This document shows positions 31,766-45,171 of a stretch of 64,000 nt of DNA, piece after piece. Under the pieces are notes generated by a model, which saw only the letters and a program-made list of their open reading frames with translations, had not been told where the DNA came from and searched no databases. Source of the stretch: Tretioscincus oriximinensis (taxonomy: Eukaryota > Chordata > Lepidosauria > Squamata > Gymnophthalmidae); contig JAJVDF010000262.1 of the NCBI GenBank assembly GCA_022410635.1, forward strand, positions 1,630,794 to 1,694,793, given 5' to 3'. The position numbers and the translations under genes were made by a program. Numbering within the stretch: position 1 is the first letter of the stretch; every line of letters begins with the position of its first letter.

Positions 31766-34639
31766 CTCTATATTGAAATGTATGAAGGGAAATAGGACTG
31801 TGGATTCAATTGCAATTTGTTCTTGCCCCTGATGCTTTTGCTCTGCTAAAGGAGAACAGAAGAACAGGATTTGGACAGAGAAATGTTCAAATCTAAATGA
31901 CACAGACCAATAGTTTCCTTGTTCATTTTAGCTCTCCTGCCATCAATTTCAGGCAGCGAACCCTAGTTCTGTTTGTCTGACAGAGAAAATACTTTTTATA
32001 AACTTCAACCCAGTGCCTTCCTTAAAAGCCTTTTTCCTTTTGTAAATCTTTCTGTCAACATCCTGTATATTTTGCCGGTAAACAGGACAAGGTGTCTCAG
32101 CAGTGCAGTTCCGATCTACATTTCCTGGAAGAATTCAATAATGTGAAGGCAGCTATTGATAAGCCCTTCCTTCAATTAGCTGAGTCCTTTCTTTTTTTAA
32201 CTGCTGTCCTCTCTGCACATTCATTTTTTTCCTTTTTTGCAAAAGGGGATTCTTTCCCAGCAGATGTAAATAAAGACATTTTTATACAACTCCCAGCTAA
32301 TAATGCCATATTATTTGTCACTATTGGAAACTGGCTTTGGTATTGGCCTTCAAAAGCAAACCAATCTATGCATTATATATTCAGTGAAACTATTTATTTA
32401 TTTATTTATTTATTTATTAATTACAGCAGGAGAAGGGAAGGGTTGCAACTTAGTGGTAATGCGAACAGTTTACAAAGCAAAAGCTTACTGATTTGATCCC
32501 TACCAGGAGGAGGCAAAAGCAAAGCCACTTCAGTATTGTTGCCAGGAAAACTGCAAACAGATGCCTACAGAGATGCCAATGCATGCAGTCAACTAGGAGT
32601 TGGACACAGAGTTGCCATAAAAGTCCTGGGCAAGAGAACTACAGCTTCAATGAGGGTGGTTGGTATTCATGTGAACAGGCATTCACTTATAATGCCTGCA
32701 ACATCTACGCAAATGTTCTCTTTTCCACTCATATTATAGTTGCAGTTCTTCCATCCGGTATTTTATGGCAACCCTGGTTAAACATGACTCAGTGTACACC
32801 AAAGCCAATTACAATGAAAGAAGAAAAATCAAAATGGTTTGGATGTGAAACAGCATAATATTGGAAAAATGAAATAAATCCCAACTGTGTGTTACACTGG
32901 ACAGAACCAATTATTCTATGAAAACCATCCTCCATAACCAAGCACTGGCTAAGGGCATAAGCACATGTCTGTCTTTTCCCAAGGATACAGCAATAAATAG
33001 TCACACTGCCTTCAGGGTAATGCCAAGAATTGAACCTATAACCCTTTTATTTCCAGACAGTTGGTTCTCCCCCTGAGCTACAGCCACCTTCCTATTGTTT
33101 TATGAAGGACACAGAGATCACTATTTCGCTTGTTGCCTCCCTCACTGGAAAAACAGGGAAGCTATGAGTATTAGAAAACGCAGCTGACAGAACTTTTTAC
33201 TAGGCAACACAGTCTGTAACGCTAAATAGCCTAGTTGAAGAAGAAGAAACATCAAATTCTGGATACTGAAACTGCAGTCTGTTGCAACTTGGTCCGAAAA
33301 TCGCTAATTTTGCAGCAGGAACTACTGAGAAGAATGTTCTGCTACTTCTAATTATTTTCTATGGCCTTCAAACTGACAAGAAATGTTTACTAAACACTTT
33401 ATGTTTATAAACATCCTCTGAGGTTGGGAAACTTTATAGCCCTTATGCAAATGCTTCACTAATTCTTGGTATATTAAGAAAAGATCTGCATGTTGTCACT
33501 CATTCCTCCCATTCCTTTTCTTTATTGTACCTCCAAAATTGTTTAGTTACATGGTCTGGAAAGGAATCTATTGAAACCTTGTAAATAAAGCCCCTTCAAA
33601 TATTAATTTTCACTTCATTATACTGTGTAATGTAGGGTCTTGGGACTTCTAGTTTGGACAAGACTTCCCAGTGCCACTTCCCATAGCAGGTTGGGGCAGT
33701 AAATAATATTTCAAAGATCAGTAAAGGTTTAGGCCAATTTCCTCTCCTCTCTGCTGCAAAGGGCCATTGCATAGCTCTCTCTTCTCTTTGCCCAGAGCTT
33801 GATCAAAAAGCTCAAAGCTGCACTATTGAATCATACATAAAATCCACATGGGTGTGTCTCCTCGGGAGAAGGATCTTAACAACCTTGCATCTTAACAGCA
33901 CTCAATGCGCCCTTATCACTGTATTAGAATGTTCCCAAGATAAACTGCTAGGTGAAAATGTTGACCCCATTCCCTCAGAGTTTAAGGTTCTGCATCTACT
34001 TAGGTCAGTGCTCTTCTTCAGAGACCACACTAAGATGGTTGACATCCATGGATATATTCTATGTTCTTGGAAAGAGCCCCTAGACAGAAACACTGAAGTT
34101 CCCAATTCAGTGTTAACTTCCTTCAAAGCAATGCCAAGTGTGCAAATGGAGAGTACAACAAGGTCTCTCTCTGATACGTCTTTCTTTGCATTACAGATCC
34201 CAACTTTGCCTGGAACTTTGCTCAACTCTGCAAGGATCATCTTTGAAGGGTTTATGCTGCAGTCCCATGATTTTTGCAAGAGGAAAACCTGGACTGCATC
34301 AAGTCACATGAGGACATCATTGAGCAGCATTGATAACACCACTGCATAACCCAAGGGAATTTCAGTAAGGAAGATTTAATGTCCGATGCAGCTTAGGTGC
34401 AGACAAATACAAAGCATGCATACCACATCATGTTCAATTAAGCAGCCTGCAACCATAGTTGGTAGTGTTTCAGTGTAACTCAAGGCACACAGTGCATAAC
34501 TTTGCACCTTTCATGTATGTGCAGTTTCTGCTTCAACGGTTGCTTAGGACAACAAGTAGAGGTAGAAAATAGACCTTTGACTGAACATTCAATAATGTCA
34601 TTGATTACTATTCAAACATATGTATGTGTGATCCTGCTC

Positions 34640-35005
34640 AAGTTAGACTGCCCAGATTTTCTGAGGTCCAAACTGGGGTAATTAATATTCATGCTAATTT
34701 GCATATTCATGAATATGCAAATCACCTACTAACATGCGTACCCCTCAAGTGTGTGAGAAATTTACAATTTTTATTTTTTACTAAGGGGAGGGTGCCTTCA
34801 GGATATGGCCCCAATTGCCAGGGGTCCCTAGTGGTGGTGCAGTGAATTTTTGTTTTTTGAAAAAATCAAAACAATTTTTTTAAAAAAGTCCTCAGCAAAA
34901 AACAGGCTAATATCCTCCCCCCTCAAGAGAGTGGAGCAGACACCCCAAAACCAGATCCCCCCCACCCACAAAAGGGGTCATCTGGTCAGCCTATGCTCAA
35001 GTATT
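34640..35005. repeat. Putative MITE containing a perfect 26-bp palindrome
   Basis: The right end AAAGGGGTCATCTGGTCAGC is the complement of the end seen at 60849 (GCTGACCAGATGACCCCTTT type). A perfect 26-bp palindrome centred at 34709/34710 (34697-34722) carries ATTTGCAT and ATGCAAAT in mirror orientation. The left boundary is unclear. Confidence 0.4.
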
Positions 35006-35840
35006 ATGCTATGTTAAATTTCTAGGCTCATTAGTAACATTTTGTCTTTCTTACATTGCTTTGATTTATTGATTGGCATACTGAGGTAATGAAGCTGAAC
35101 AATTATACTGACTGACCTAGGTTATCTTAGGAAATGGGAGACACTGTGCCAAAGGACATGGTTGAGTTAGACCTTAAATAAACTCGGTCTGGTAAGTGTC
35201 ATTCTTGAAGTTACTGGATATGGCACTATTATTAGCAAAGGATCAAAGCATGCATGCAAGACCAACAGTGTCTCAGCTTTGTAGTGAAAAAAAAACTATT
35301 TTAAACCATATATAAGCAGTGGAAATGGGACAGAGAATATCTAGTTCGTTCTTTCAAATTATCCTAGTGTGGCTATGAACCTTGCTAGAATAGAAAAAAA
35401 ATAATAGAGACTTTTTTTACAGCTTCATAAACAGAAATCGGCACAACTAGGGCCCTTATTGATAATTTTGTGCTTAAAATCAAACCTGTTCCTTGAAATA
35501 ATGACTTAGGAGATCCAGGCTGTGTCTCCATTACATAATAAAGGAATTTTAACCAGGGTTAAGCAGCTAATCTACATTAGTCTAATGTTTGAATGAGGCA
35601 CCTTTGTAGTTTCAGTCACAGATCTTCCACACAGAACATCTGGATACATTACATTGTAAAGAAAAAATTATAGCACCAGCCTTTCTTTCACTAGTTTTGC
35701 AGTACTGCAAAGTTGTTAAAACTTTGTTTTTATTACGTTATTATGGGGTATTATGCCATATTCTTAAAATCTAAGCTTTTAGATATAGCCACAATACCCA
35801 TCTGAGGAGAACCTGACTTTTGGAACATATAAATAACAGA

Positions 35841-36123
35841 CACGAATGGCTCAGTCACTAAGGAAATGGTCTCTCATTTGGGAGATCGGGTTTCAAAGCC
35901 CTGTGTCATATGTGGGGAGGAATGAGCACCTTCTCCTAGCCTATAGCTCTAGCCAACCCAACTATTTGAAAGCAATTACAACTGACTGCAAGTAGATCCA
36001 TGGGAACTAGAGCCTGGTGGGGAAGATAGAATGGAAGCCTTCAGGCAAAATACCCTTGTAAGCCTCTTTGAGTCCCTTTGAAAGGTGAGAAAAGCAGGGT
36101 ATAAGAACCCAGTTCTTCTTCTT
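35841..36123 (+). repeat. tRNA-derived SINE, copy B
   Basis: AATGGCTCAGTCACTAAGGA, GGAGATCGGGTTTCAAAGCC, GGGGAGGAATGAGCACCTTC, AGCTCTAGCCAACCCAAC and GGTATAAGAACCCAGTTC follow copy A in order and spacing. It ends in a short (CTT)n tail. Confidence 0.75.
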
Positions 36124-37334
36124 CACATGCAAATGATGTCATCAAATCACACACCCACCCCAACTCTGTCTTATCTCACCTCTCAGATGAACTTTAAATG
36201 ATATTTTAATTCACAAGGAGAAAAGCTATATTGGGTGATTTTAATGTTTTGAAAAAGCTTTGATGCATCATGTTTTCTAGATGTCACGAAGCAAACCTAA
36301 ACTATCATGTTAAAAGTAACTTCTGGCCTAGGCTTGAGAGCACTGTAAACATCATGGACTAAATGGGAAAATGTTGGGTAGCAAGGAAAAGGGTAGAGAG
36401 AAAAAGTGCACTTGAACTAAGGCTCCAATATTGTCCTATTCTTCTGGGCACCATCTAGACCAGGGTGGCATTCAAACCTCAGAGTATCTTGTTTAGCGCC
36501 TTAGTTATCTGAATTGAATCATAGAGATCCAAAACAATTTCCTGGAGCCAATGGGAAAGCTGCTGTGTGAAGGATGCTACCCACAGAACAGCAAAACCGA
36601 TCAATTTATTATTCCCATCTATGTTTGTTACAAATTCCATTATATGCAGTAAAAATGGATATTATGAGTGACGTTTAAATTAATCTTTTTGCATTTGTTA
36701 AGGGCGGTCATTGCGTAACAGAGGTCCCCAGGTTATTTTTGTTTTTCTTGAAGCACACACAATTGTCTTGGGACTACCTTGTTTTTATATTGATCTGAGC
36801 TCTGTGAGAAGAAGAGAACCATGCAAGAAAAAAACAAACTTCACATATTCCTGGATTTTTTTTTAAAAAAAAAACTTAAAAATTGAAGCAAGAGAAGATC
36901 TTAGGCTTGAAGGTGGGAGCCTCTGTCTTTTCAGACACACAAGTCTCATGATCTTCAGCCAGCAGCAAGAAATATTTGAAGTATCAAAGGTTTCTTAGCC
37001 ATACCTTGATAACGATTTCTTTCAAAGAACATTACTGCCTCTGCTCTCAAAGTCCACACATCCATTCACTCAGCTAAGACTTCTTTTTGTTACACAAGTG
37101 TTAAAAATATTAGTACGTTGCACAATATACCAGATATCATGGCTGGGTTTTGCTATTTGTTTTTTAATTGTTATTTTAGCTTTTCTCATGTCTTCCAAAT
37201 ATTTATTGAGTTATTTTTGCATTGCATTAATAAACCATTAATTTTAATTTTAATTTGCAGATCCTAATATTTTGCCAGTTTTCTAGATTTAGGCATTTTT
37301 TATTTTTTCCTCTTTTATTCTCTCTAACTCTTAT

Positions 37335-37682
37335 AATTTATTACTGTAATCTTGTCCTCCTGTCATAAACCCAGGCGTTTTTGCCCTACTGGAGGCGAGT
37401 TGGCGCGCTTTGCCTGATAGCAGGTGCGAAACCCCGCCTCCAGCATTGGAGCAGCTACGGTACGCTCCGAGGTTCCTTCCAGGACCCCGGAAAGCGTTGC
37501 TCGGGCTGCAGCCATCAGCTCTGACGGCTCCTTTTCCTTTAAAATCCTGCATTTTTATATTCCCTGATGCAGCATCGGGGAATCTAAAAATCCGAGATTT
37601 TATCTTAAAACCCGGAGGGGACTATATTTTAGTCCCTCAAACCGGGATTGTCCGGCCTTCCTGGGACGTATGGCAACCCTAA
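37335..37682 (-). repeat. GC-rich dispersed repeat (hAT-like, antisense)
   Basis: A CpG-containing island of about 350 bp in AT-rich intron. The right end in reverse complement reads AGGGTTGCCATACGTCCCAG, the style of hAT-like repeats beginning AGGGTTGCCA. Inside are CCCGGAGGGGACTATATTTT and CCTGATGCAGCATCGGGGAA (itself a small palindrome). No protein similarity was recognised. Confidence 0.45.
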
Positions 37683-39009
37683 TTATAACTCACCTATAGA
37701 GAGTTACAATAGAGATAAGAACTAAATAAATAAAGGAAGAATGGACGGATGGATGGATGGAGAGATCCAACACTGTCACTTCTAGCATTTTTGAACAACT
37801 TTAAGATGAGATAATGGTTGGTTCAGGAAATTCACCTCCTTTCCAAAGAGTGGTTACTGCCATTATAGCAATTTTTATGGACAAGTCAATGGAATGTATT
37901 GGCATGCACAGAGAGCATAAATACAAATTGTTCTTAATACAACAATACAGAACACTCTTGCTTGTGATCCCCTATTAAGTGCCTAGTGCAGAAGAAAATC
38001 TAGTTTAACAAAGAGTGGAAGCCTCCAAGCTGAATAATCAATAGCAACGTGCAAACAGCAGAGAAAATGTAGAGCTGAAGGATAATGAACCCAACTTGCA
38101 TGCAAACTGAAAGAGTTTTATTCTTAATCCTGTGCTTGGATACCTACAATATTTATAAGCATGAGCCTGGCTAATACTTAAAAAATGCTACAAACAGCAG
38201 AAGACTCTCAGCAAAAGAGACAAGGGAGGATCTTTGAAAACCAAACATTGTTTACTTGGGTCCTCTACTTAATTTGCAAACAAGGAGTCAAAATGGCCTC
38301 TGGATATTGACTCATCCAACAATCACCCAGCAGAAAGACAGAAATAAGCTAATAAGATGCAGGAACTCTGCCTGGCTTAAGAAAACAATGAACAGACTCA
38401 CAATTTTTCAAGCTAAGATTGAAATTTGAAGGGCACTTTCAGTAAAACTGGAGGATGTTATTTTTATCTTTCACTGATGTGGGTACGGTAACTGTATACC
38501 ACACCAAATAAAAGTGTAGATGGATGCTTTCTATGTTGTATAAAAAATAAATGATCATGTAATACAATTTTAGGGCTCCTGTCTTCAGAGGGGAAATCTC
38601 TGCAGAGTTCAGGCTAAAAGCATATATGGTTTGGCTATGGAGACTAAAAACAAAAAAAGCTATAAAACAACTTAGGTATTCTTTTGTTACTGATGGAGAT
38701 TTTAATTAATGCGTCTAGAAGCACTAGCTTACACCGCACTTCCTCAAGAGTTGCAGGAAACTGGGGAGACACTATTCGAAAATCTTACTTTGATGGCCTC
38801 AAACTGCACTTCCACCTAGTGTATTATAGACCATGGCAGGAAAGAAAGGAATCAAGCAGAGACATTCAGTTGGAACCCCCGTTTTCTCACCAATGTCTAC
38901 GCAGATGCTTGTGTTTAGAATTCTATAAACTAGCTGAATTTATTAAAGGTGAAAACAGTATTACAATATTTCACATGCCCTTGGCAGTAATAAAAAATAG
39001 TAAAAAAAA

Positions 39010-39300
39010 TAAGAGCAGGAGGAGAACTGGGTTTTTATACCCCACTTTTCTCATCCAAAGGGACTCAAAGCAGCTTACAAGCTATTTTTCACCTGATAGC
39101 TTACGTTGTATCATGATGGTTTCTTGCTTTCAAATAGCTGGGTTGGATAGAGCTGAGGCCAGTAGAGGGCGGTCACCATTCTCCACAGCTGACACAGAGC
39201 TTCAAACTCCGGCATCTCTGCCAAAACCACTATTTATTATTTTATTTATTTATTTATACTTATACCCGCCCTATACCCAAAGGTCTCAGGGATCATGCCA
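39010..39300 (-). repeat. tRNA-derived SINE copy E followed by LINE end
   Basis: GGAGAACTGGGTTTTTATAC, CCACTTTTCTCATCCAAAGG and GCTGGGTTGGATAGAGCTGA are antisense SINE. From 39235 (TTTA)n leads into TACTTATACCCGCCCTATAC and CCAAAGGTCTCAGGG, the LINE 3' end also seen at 21320, 48925 and 60480. Confidence 0.65.
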
Positions 39301-41089
39301 AATAAATTGTTCCAGGCTACATTTCTTTGGAGCAGATAATCAATTATGACTAAAGAACTTGGCAAAATAGTATTTTTGAAGTATAAATAGCAGCAAGCAA
39401 TAGATGCCCAGGATTAACATTGTCAAAGGCCTGTTCTCTTAGTAGAGGTGATAAAAGAATATTCTGCAGGGGGTGCAATTACATTCTTAGAGAAGTAGGG
39501 ATGTTGAAGCATCCTCTGCTATTTCTCTGCCACTCACAGGACAGAGTGGTGAGAAAAGCGTTAGGTATTTCTTCATTAAGTGGGTCTTTGGAAAATTATA
39601 GTAGTCTGAGGTTATGTAATGAAGGAACAATTCTCTCTGGTAGCTTGACTTAAGTGGCACACCTGAACATTTTGTTAATACATTCTTGATTCTACTAAAG
39701 ATAGTGTAGATGATTACAGTTTGTGCTCCATAACATTGTAGCAAAACTGCACACAATTGTGGTTATTGCAGTTAACTAGGAGCATCACACCTCTTCCAGC
39801 ACCACTAGGAACTGTCTTCCTGCCCCCTCATCAAGTCAGAAACTGAAAAAATACACAAAAACAAATTCTTGAGCTTCTTTACATTAACATGAGCATTTCT
39901 GCTGCTGCTCCTGGCCATGTAAACATCATGGATGGGAAATTTTGTTCCCTGGATGCAATATTGTCAGTCAGAAAGTCCTTAAATACAGGAAATGGCTCTA
40001 TACAAAATTTCTTTCAATTAGATTATGTAAAACATATCATGAGGTGTGAATTCTCCAGAGAAGAATTTTGGACAGCTGTAGTTTGAGCATCAGAAGCAAA
40101 CGATCAGACATTTTGAGGGGAAATTAAGATATATGTCCTAAATAATGGTTTCTATAGTATTGATCATTACTTGGATCTGGATCCAGGGATATTGGCACAA
40201 CTAAGGAGGGGGAGACAAACCAGAGGAACCATAAAAAAGCCAGGGTAGGCTGATCTCTGTCATGGTCACTTTGTGCTGCGTAAGAGGTTAACCAAATAGG
40301 TTCTACCCTGGCAACAGGATCGGCCTTCAGAGGCAGAGTCAATCTGTACTTGGCACCAACCCATTTCTGTTTCTCTCTGCTTCCATTTTAGGCATACAGA
40401 AGATGCTCAACACTCAGCATTACGGAAAAGAGCCATGTCAAGCCAGGAAAGACAAGTCAGAAATAGCTAAATCAGGAGGAAGTTTATATTTGGTATGAGT
40501 GATAAAACTAAGTGCCGGGAGGCCAGTTTCTTTCCTTTATGTGCTGCCTGATANTGCTAACAGGTCCAAAGCAACTGAAAAGAAGGGAATCAGGAGAAAC
40601 TGGAGCAGACAAAGCCCAGGATCTCACAAGTTGCAGATCATAAATATTTGATGTTGTCTTAAGCGTTTGACTGCTCAATAAACAGTGATGGAATAGGCAG
40701 CACACTGAACAATTCAGGGGATCATTTTCTATATTTTTAAAATATGTAATCAGAGCTGATTTAGAAGTGATGGTGCTCATTTTTGGAAATTTCATTAGAA
40801 GCTGTAACTCTAGTAGGGTTCTGTGAATTAAAGTTTAATTTAATAAGTCAGTATTTGTTATCCTGAACAACCAAGCTAATAAAAATAACTGGCAAGGGTC
40901 ACAGGGGAAATATAATGTGCAAACTAGTATTTTGCTTTTCTGCTTAAACTATCACGTTCTGCTTAAAATGCAAAAAACCCCAATAACCCACCAAAAATAA
41001 TTTTGCTTAAATGCCAAAATGTTCACCTGTTCTCAACGCCCTGCAAAAGGCATTTCAGGAATCCTGCCTGTTGCTCCATCTCGGAGGCA

Positions 41090-41560
41090 GCATCAAAACA
41101 TCCATCCTAGTAGCTGTTTATACCCTTGGCTTCCATGAACTAGTCTAATCTTGTCTTAAAGCTATCCAAGCTGCTAGCTACCACCACCTCTTCTGGAAGT
41201 AAATTCCACAGACTGATGACCCTCTGGGTGAAAAAGGGCAAAAAAGGGACTCTATAAAATTGAAGTGTATAAAATCATGCATGGGATAGATAAGGTGAAT
41301 TGAGAAAAACTATTCTCACTATCACATAACACTTAGGACCAGGGGGCATTCCTTGAAATGATGGGCAGAAGAGTGAGGACAGACAAGGAAAGTATTTTTC
41401 TGTGCCTTCTCTAGTTCTCTGCGTCTTCTCTGAGATGTGGTGACCAGAGTTGTACACAGTATTCCAAATGTGGCCTCACCACAGATTTAAAGGGACAAAC
41501 AACATTTTCTGACTTGGTTTTAATTCCTTTCCTAAATATCCTTTACATTGAATTTGCTTT
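41090..41560 (-). repeat. CR1/L3-like LINE, antisense, with internal inversion
   Basis: Flanks are antisense: CTTGGCTTCCATGAACTAGT, CTTGTCTTAAAGCTATCCAA and TCCACAGACTGATGACCCTC on the left; GATGTGGTGACCAGAGTTGT and TATTCCAAATGTGGCCTCAC on the right. The middle (about 41240-41402), with GTGTATAAAATCATGCATGG and GGACCAGGGGGCATTCC, is in sense orientation like 14510-14600. Confidence 0.6.
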
Positions 41561-44500
41561 TTTTTGCTGCTGCTATATAATACTAGGAATGAGCCAAGCT
41601 TATTAAATAACCAGATTTTTATGAAATTTGTTTAATTATTGTTTTCCTGATTTTCTACATTTGCATCTCTGCTGTATTCAAACATGCAGAAGAGAAACAC
41701 GTGCCATTTATATTCTTACTCAATTTACATAACTGCTCACTAAAGTTCTCTGGGTGGTTTACAGAATACCTTATTTGTTCTCAGTATTGTCTAAAAGACA
41801 ACGACAGATCCAAAACATCATACCTGCTTACAGGGAAAAACTGGTTCCACAGAGGTGACAGAAGACGACCAATGGGGACTCATGAGAATGATACCCATGG
41901 GAACTTGAGAGTTAGTAACTGAGCATAGAATTGTCCTTCTTGTAGAATAAGATGAATAACAAAGAATTCCCACTTCCCTTAGATATTTGAGTGAGCATTG
42001 TAGGTAGATATCTTGACCATGTTCTGCCTGGTGCCAGTTCTGATGGAATGAAAATAGCTTATTGCTTCTGTTTCTGGCACATAAAAATGCCCATCCTTTT
42101 TTTTGAAATCAGTGAACATTTGTTTTCCTGCTTTCAAGATGCTGAGGCATGTCTTATAACACCGTGTATTTTCCCTGAGTAGAGGCAAGAGCTCCAGTCC
42201 TTGTGGTACTTGCACAGACCTGTAGTGTTGCTCCAATTTTTGTACCTAGCCCAGCATTCTAACCACTACATGACATTATCTCAGAATAGGCTTCTACTAC
42301 CATCTCCTTCCCAGTACAGATAATGAAAAGCCCTCATGCATTGCCTGCCACAGTCTAAACTAGCATAATAGAGAAGTATAAGCCAGAATAATGCTCTGTG
42401 AAGAAAGAACCTAGATTCCCTAACTAGCTATTTTGCTGCTTGGTATTCAAGTTCTCTACAAGCTGCCAGGGAAAGCCTTTGAATTTAGTGGTTTCGCTTC
42501 AGCTGCAGACATCACTAACAGTAAGACACTTGACATTCTATGGTACGTTCTTTATATCTCTGAAGCTATATCAAAACCTGTTGCTCTTGGAAAATCTCTT
42601 TATTTTGCAAAATCTGAACATACACCTCTGTTCCATTGATCCTATCCAGGGACAAGTACCATTTCTTCCAGACATTGGAGTTTAGGTTATGGCTATGGAA
42701 TAAGACATTCTCTATATTTTGATTCTCTCTATTTAGGCGGATGTTCTGAAACAGGCTCTTACGAGATTAAACCTTTTAATTTATTTCCAGATCTCTAAAA
42801 TTGCATTTTATTCTAGGACAGTGTTTTGTTTTCATGGACTTTCAGCACTTGATGTTGGAATGTTCTAAGTTTCATGTGCTTATAAGCTTTAAGAATTAAT
42901 GGAGAAGTTATCAACCTTTAGAATAAATTGAATAATCACCAGTCTGTACCATAACTAATTCCCGAGGCAGTGATGTGACTTCTAACCTATCAACTGTACA
43001 GGGAGTGTAAAACCCATCCTCCCTCCATTGCTGATTGGTTGATCGCATCTGCCTAAGGCATTTCTGCTGCACATGGCATTCCTGCCAGTCGAAAGTTCTG
43101 ACCCCAATAAACCTGGCAGAATCCATGGCATGTGCCAGAGACTCCAGTCAGCTGAATCTTCCACTCTCTTGCAGCTGGGGGAGGGGGCACGAACAGCAGC
43201 AATGGTGTGTGTGTGTGCACATGCCCACACAGAATGGTCATTCCATTCATAGGTTCAGGAACAACCAAAGTCTCCTAGTAACAAATAAAATGAATATGGA
43301 AAAGCCCTATCTCAATAGTGGATACATGTCTTGCATCGTTTAAAAATAATTTCTCAGCATCTCTGAAGGAGGCAGAAAATGATAATGGAGAAGCAGAAAA
43401 CCTATCCCAAATCCATCATTTAGAATAGACACAGTGATAGGTTTGTCAGATCTGTCTCATGACACCATCTCAGAGGGATGCATGAGGTTCTTGTATATGT
43501 TACTAAGCAAGCTACAGAATGAAAATATGGGACGATCTGCATAATGGCAGCTCCTTCTACATGTAGGAATGGAACATTTGCTCTATCCATAACAGTGGGA
43601 AGTGTGTTGTGTGCACACTTTCCTTTGCCCTTGGAAATGCAAATATCAAAGCTATGGAACTTTTGGTTACTAACACTGATATTTTCCCCATATTATTCCC
43701 AATTCTCCCAAGGCCATTTAAGGAGTTGGTGATTTTCTGTATGTTCTGAAAAAAGCTATGCTGTTCAGACTTCTGGTAGACCTGGCAGCAAAGAGACAGT
43801 AGACAGAAGAACGTGTTGTCAGGATGCTTCTGCCTGCTCGGAATTTTCCACAACTCTTGTGTGGGATGTTTGTTGGAAAGATACGGAACTGTGCAGGCCC
43901 TATACCCTTCAAGCACTCTCATGGCATCATTTTTATACTATGTGCCTATGAAGAGTAAAGGTGACCATAATAACACTAAAGGAATGGGAGAAGTAGCCAG
44001 GTATAATTCTATAACATTTCACTATCGATAATAAAAATTAACTTCAAGAATTACTATTGTTCCCTTCAGCTTTGTTTCTTAGGGTTGATAGAAGCTGTAA
44101 TTCAATAAAAGCAAAAGTTGCATATTAGACCATTCAAACTTAAAAGCTTGTCTAAGATAAAAGCTCCATTGTTCTCAGCAGAGCTGCATCTAGACAAAAT
44201 GGACCTGATCACAGTGGGTTGCACTGGATTACAATGGATTGCAACTTCAGTTTTTAGAAGCCTAAGATAAGCATGAGTCCCCTATTTCAACAAGAACCAA
44301 AAAAAAATCCTTGCAAATTTCCAAGCAGCAACAAGAAAAATTAGCATGCCTTTTTATTTGGGAAGGGAGGGGAATATGAAAGTACAAGAATAAATGAGAA
44401 ATGGAGAAGGTTTAAGCTAGTGATGGAGACAGACATAAAAATGGGCACTCATCAACCAATAAGAAACATCTGTTTAATGATACCTCACCTACTGCTTGAC

Positions 44501-44800
44501 CTCAATAGCTTCCTGGTATATCTTGAGAGAAAGGAATTGATGCTTTTCAGCAACTTCTGCAGACTCTCTCTCCCACTCATGAACAAACACTAATTATCAG
44601 GACTGCTTGTCCCTTCCTGACACTTCACCAAGTGGGAAGGATGTTCAGAGATATCCTCTTTCCCTTGGAAGCAACCATTTATGGCAAACTGAGTTAGAAG
44701 AAGTTTCACTATATATAAAAATGACTAAGTATTCTTAAGTTTCTACTTTAAGAATTATAGTTCTAAGTAAAATCTAATCACTTTAAATAGCATTTCTTAC

Positions 44801-45171
44801 CAGGTACATCAATAATAAGCCACCCATCTTCTTCTTCCTCCTTAGCGATGAAAGCCTTGGGTTCCTCAAGATCTTCAGGGGTGCTGCTCTCACTGAAGAA
44901 GAGGCTGGTGAGGCGCTGAAACATGGTTGGTGAGTGGTTAGTTTTTCTGAGGTGAGTGTTGGGAAGAAGATATAATGAAGGTTTTGTTTTTAAAGTTCCT
45001 GCTTTAGAATGCAGAGCTGGTAAGTTGTTGAAGGGGAGCCCAGTTGGGAACACTTGGTGGCTAGGTTTCTTCCAAAGAACACGAACTGGGTTTTTCCTAG
45101 CAGAGTCTTAGCTGAGTTGAGTTACAAATAGTGCAATCATAAGGTTCTTCACTTGGCTTCAGTGCAAAGGC
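44801..45171 (-). CDS. TP53INP2: TP53INP2 start exon (coding part 44801-44924)
   Basis: The ATG is at 44924-44922 in the good context CACCAACCATG. It encodes residues 1-41, beginning MFQRLTSLFF, the invariant N-terminus of TP53INP1/2. An acidic stretch KEEEEDG then leads into WLII (residues 35-38), the LC3-interacting region (W-x-x-I) by which TP53INP2 binds LC3/GABARAP proteins. The donor GTAAGA begins at 44800 and leaves one base of the Asp codon completed in the middle exon. An upstream acceptor TTTTCTTTGCAG ends at 45172, so the exon probably has about 247 nt of 5'UTR, and at least one non-coding exon lies upstream. In-frame ATGs further upstream lack conservation and are not used here. 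Confidence 0.95.

Larger units (their letters stand above)
30294..44800 (-). other. TP53INP2 large intron (about 14.5 kb)
   Basis: Intron between the start exon and middle exon. It contains a hAT-like piece near 30645-30700, a palindromic MITE (31008-31126), a 270-bp dispersed repeat (31495-31765), (TTTA)n (32390-32420), a fold-back type element with a perfect palindrome (about 34640-35005), a SINE (35841-36123), a GC-rich repeat (37335-37682), a SINE plus LINE end (39010-39300) and CR1 (41090-41560). No coding exon is supported in it. I see nothing recognisable in 41600-44800. Confidence 0.6.

Noticed and set aside
32092..32496. 134-codon open frame on the + strand
   Set aside because: The end is encoded by a (TTTA)n simple repeat and the remainder shows no domain; it lies within the TP53INP2 intron on the opposite strand.
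33852..34349. 165-codon open frame on the + strand in the TP53INP2 intron, with a 125-codon frame opposite
   Set aside because: No recognised motif, no codon bias evidence I can assess, and no flanking splice logic; chance open frames of this length occur in vertebrate introns.
38684..39349. 221-codon open frame on the + strand
   Set aside because: It runs through intronic DNA into an antisense SINE and LINE end; the translation has no family resemblance.
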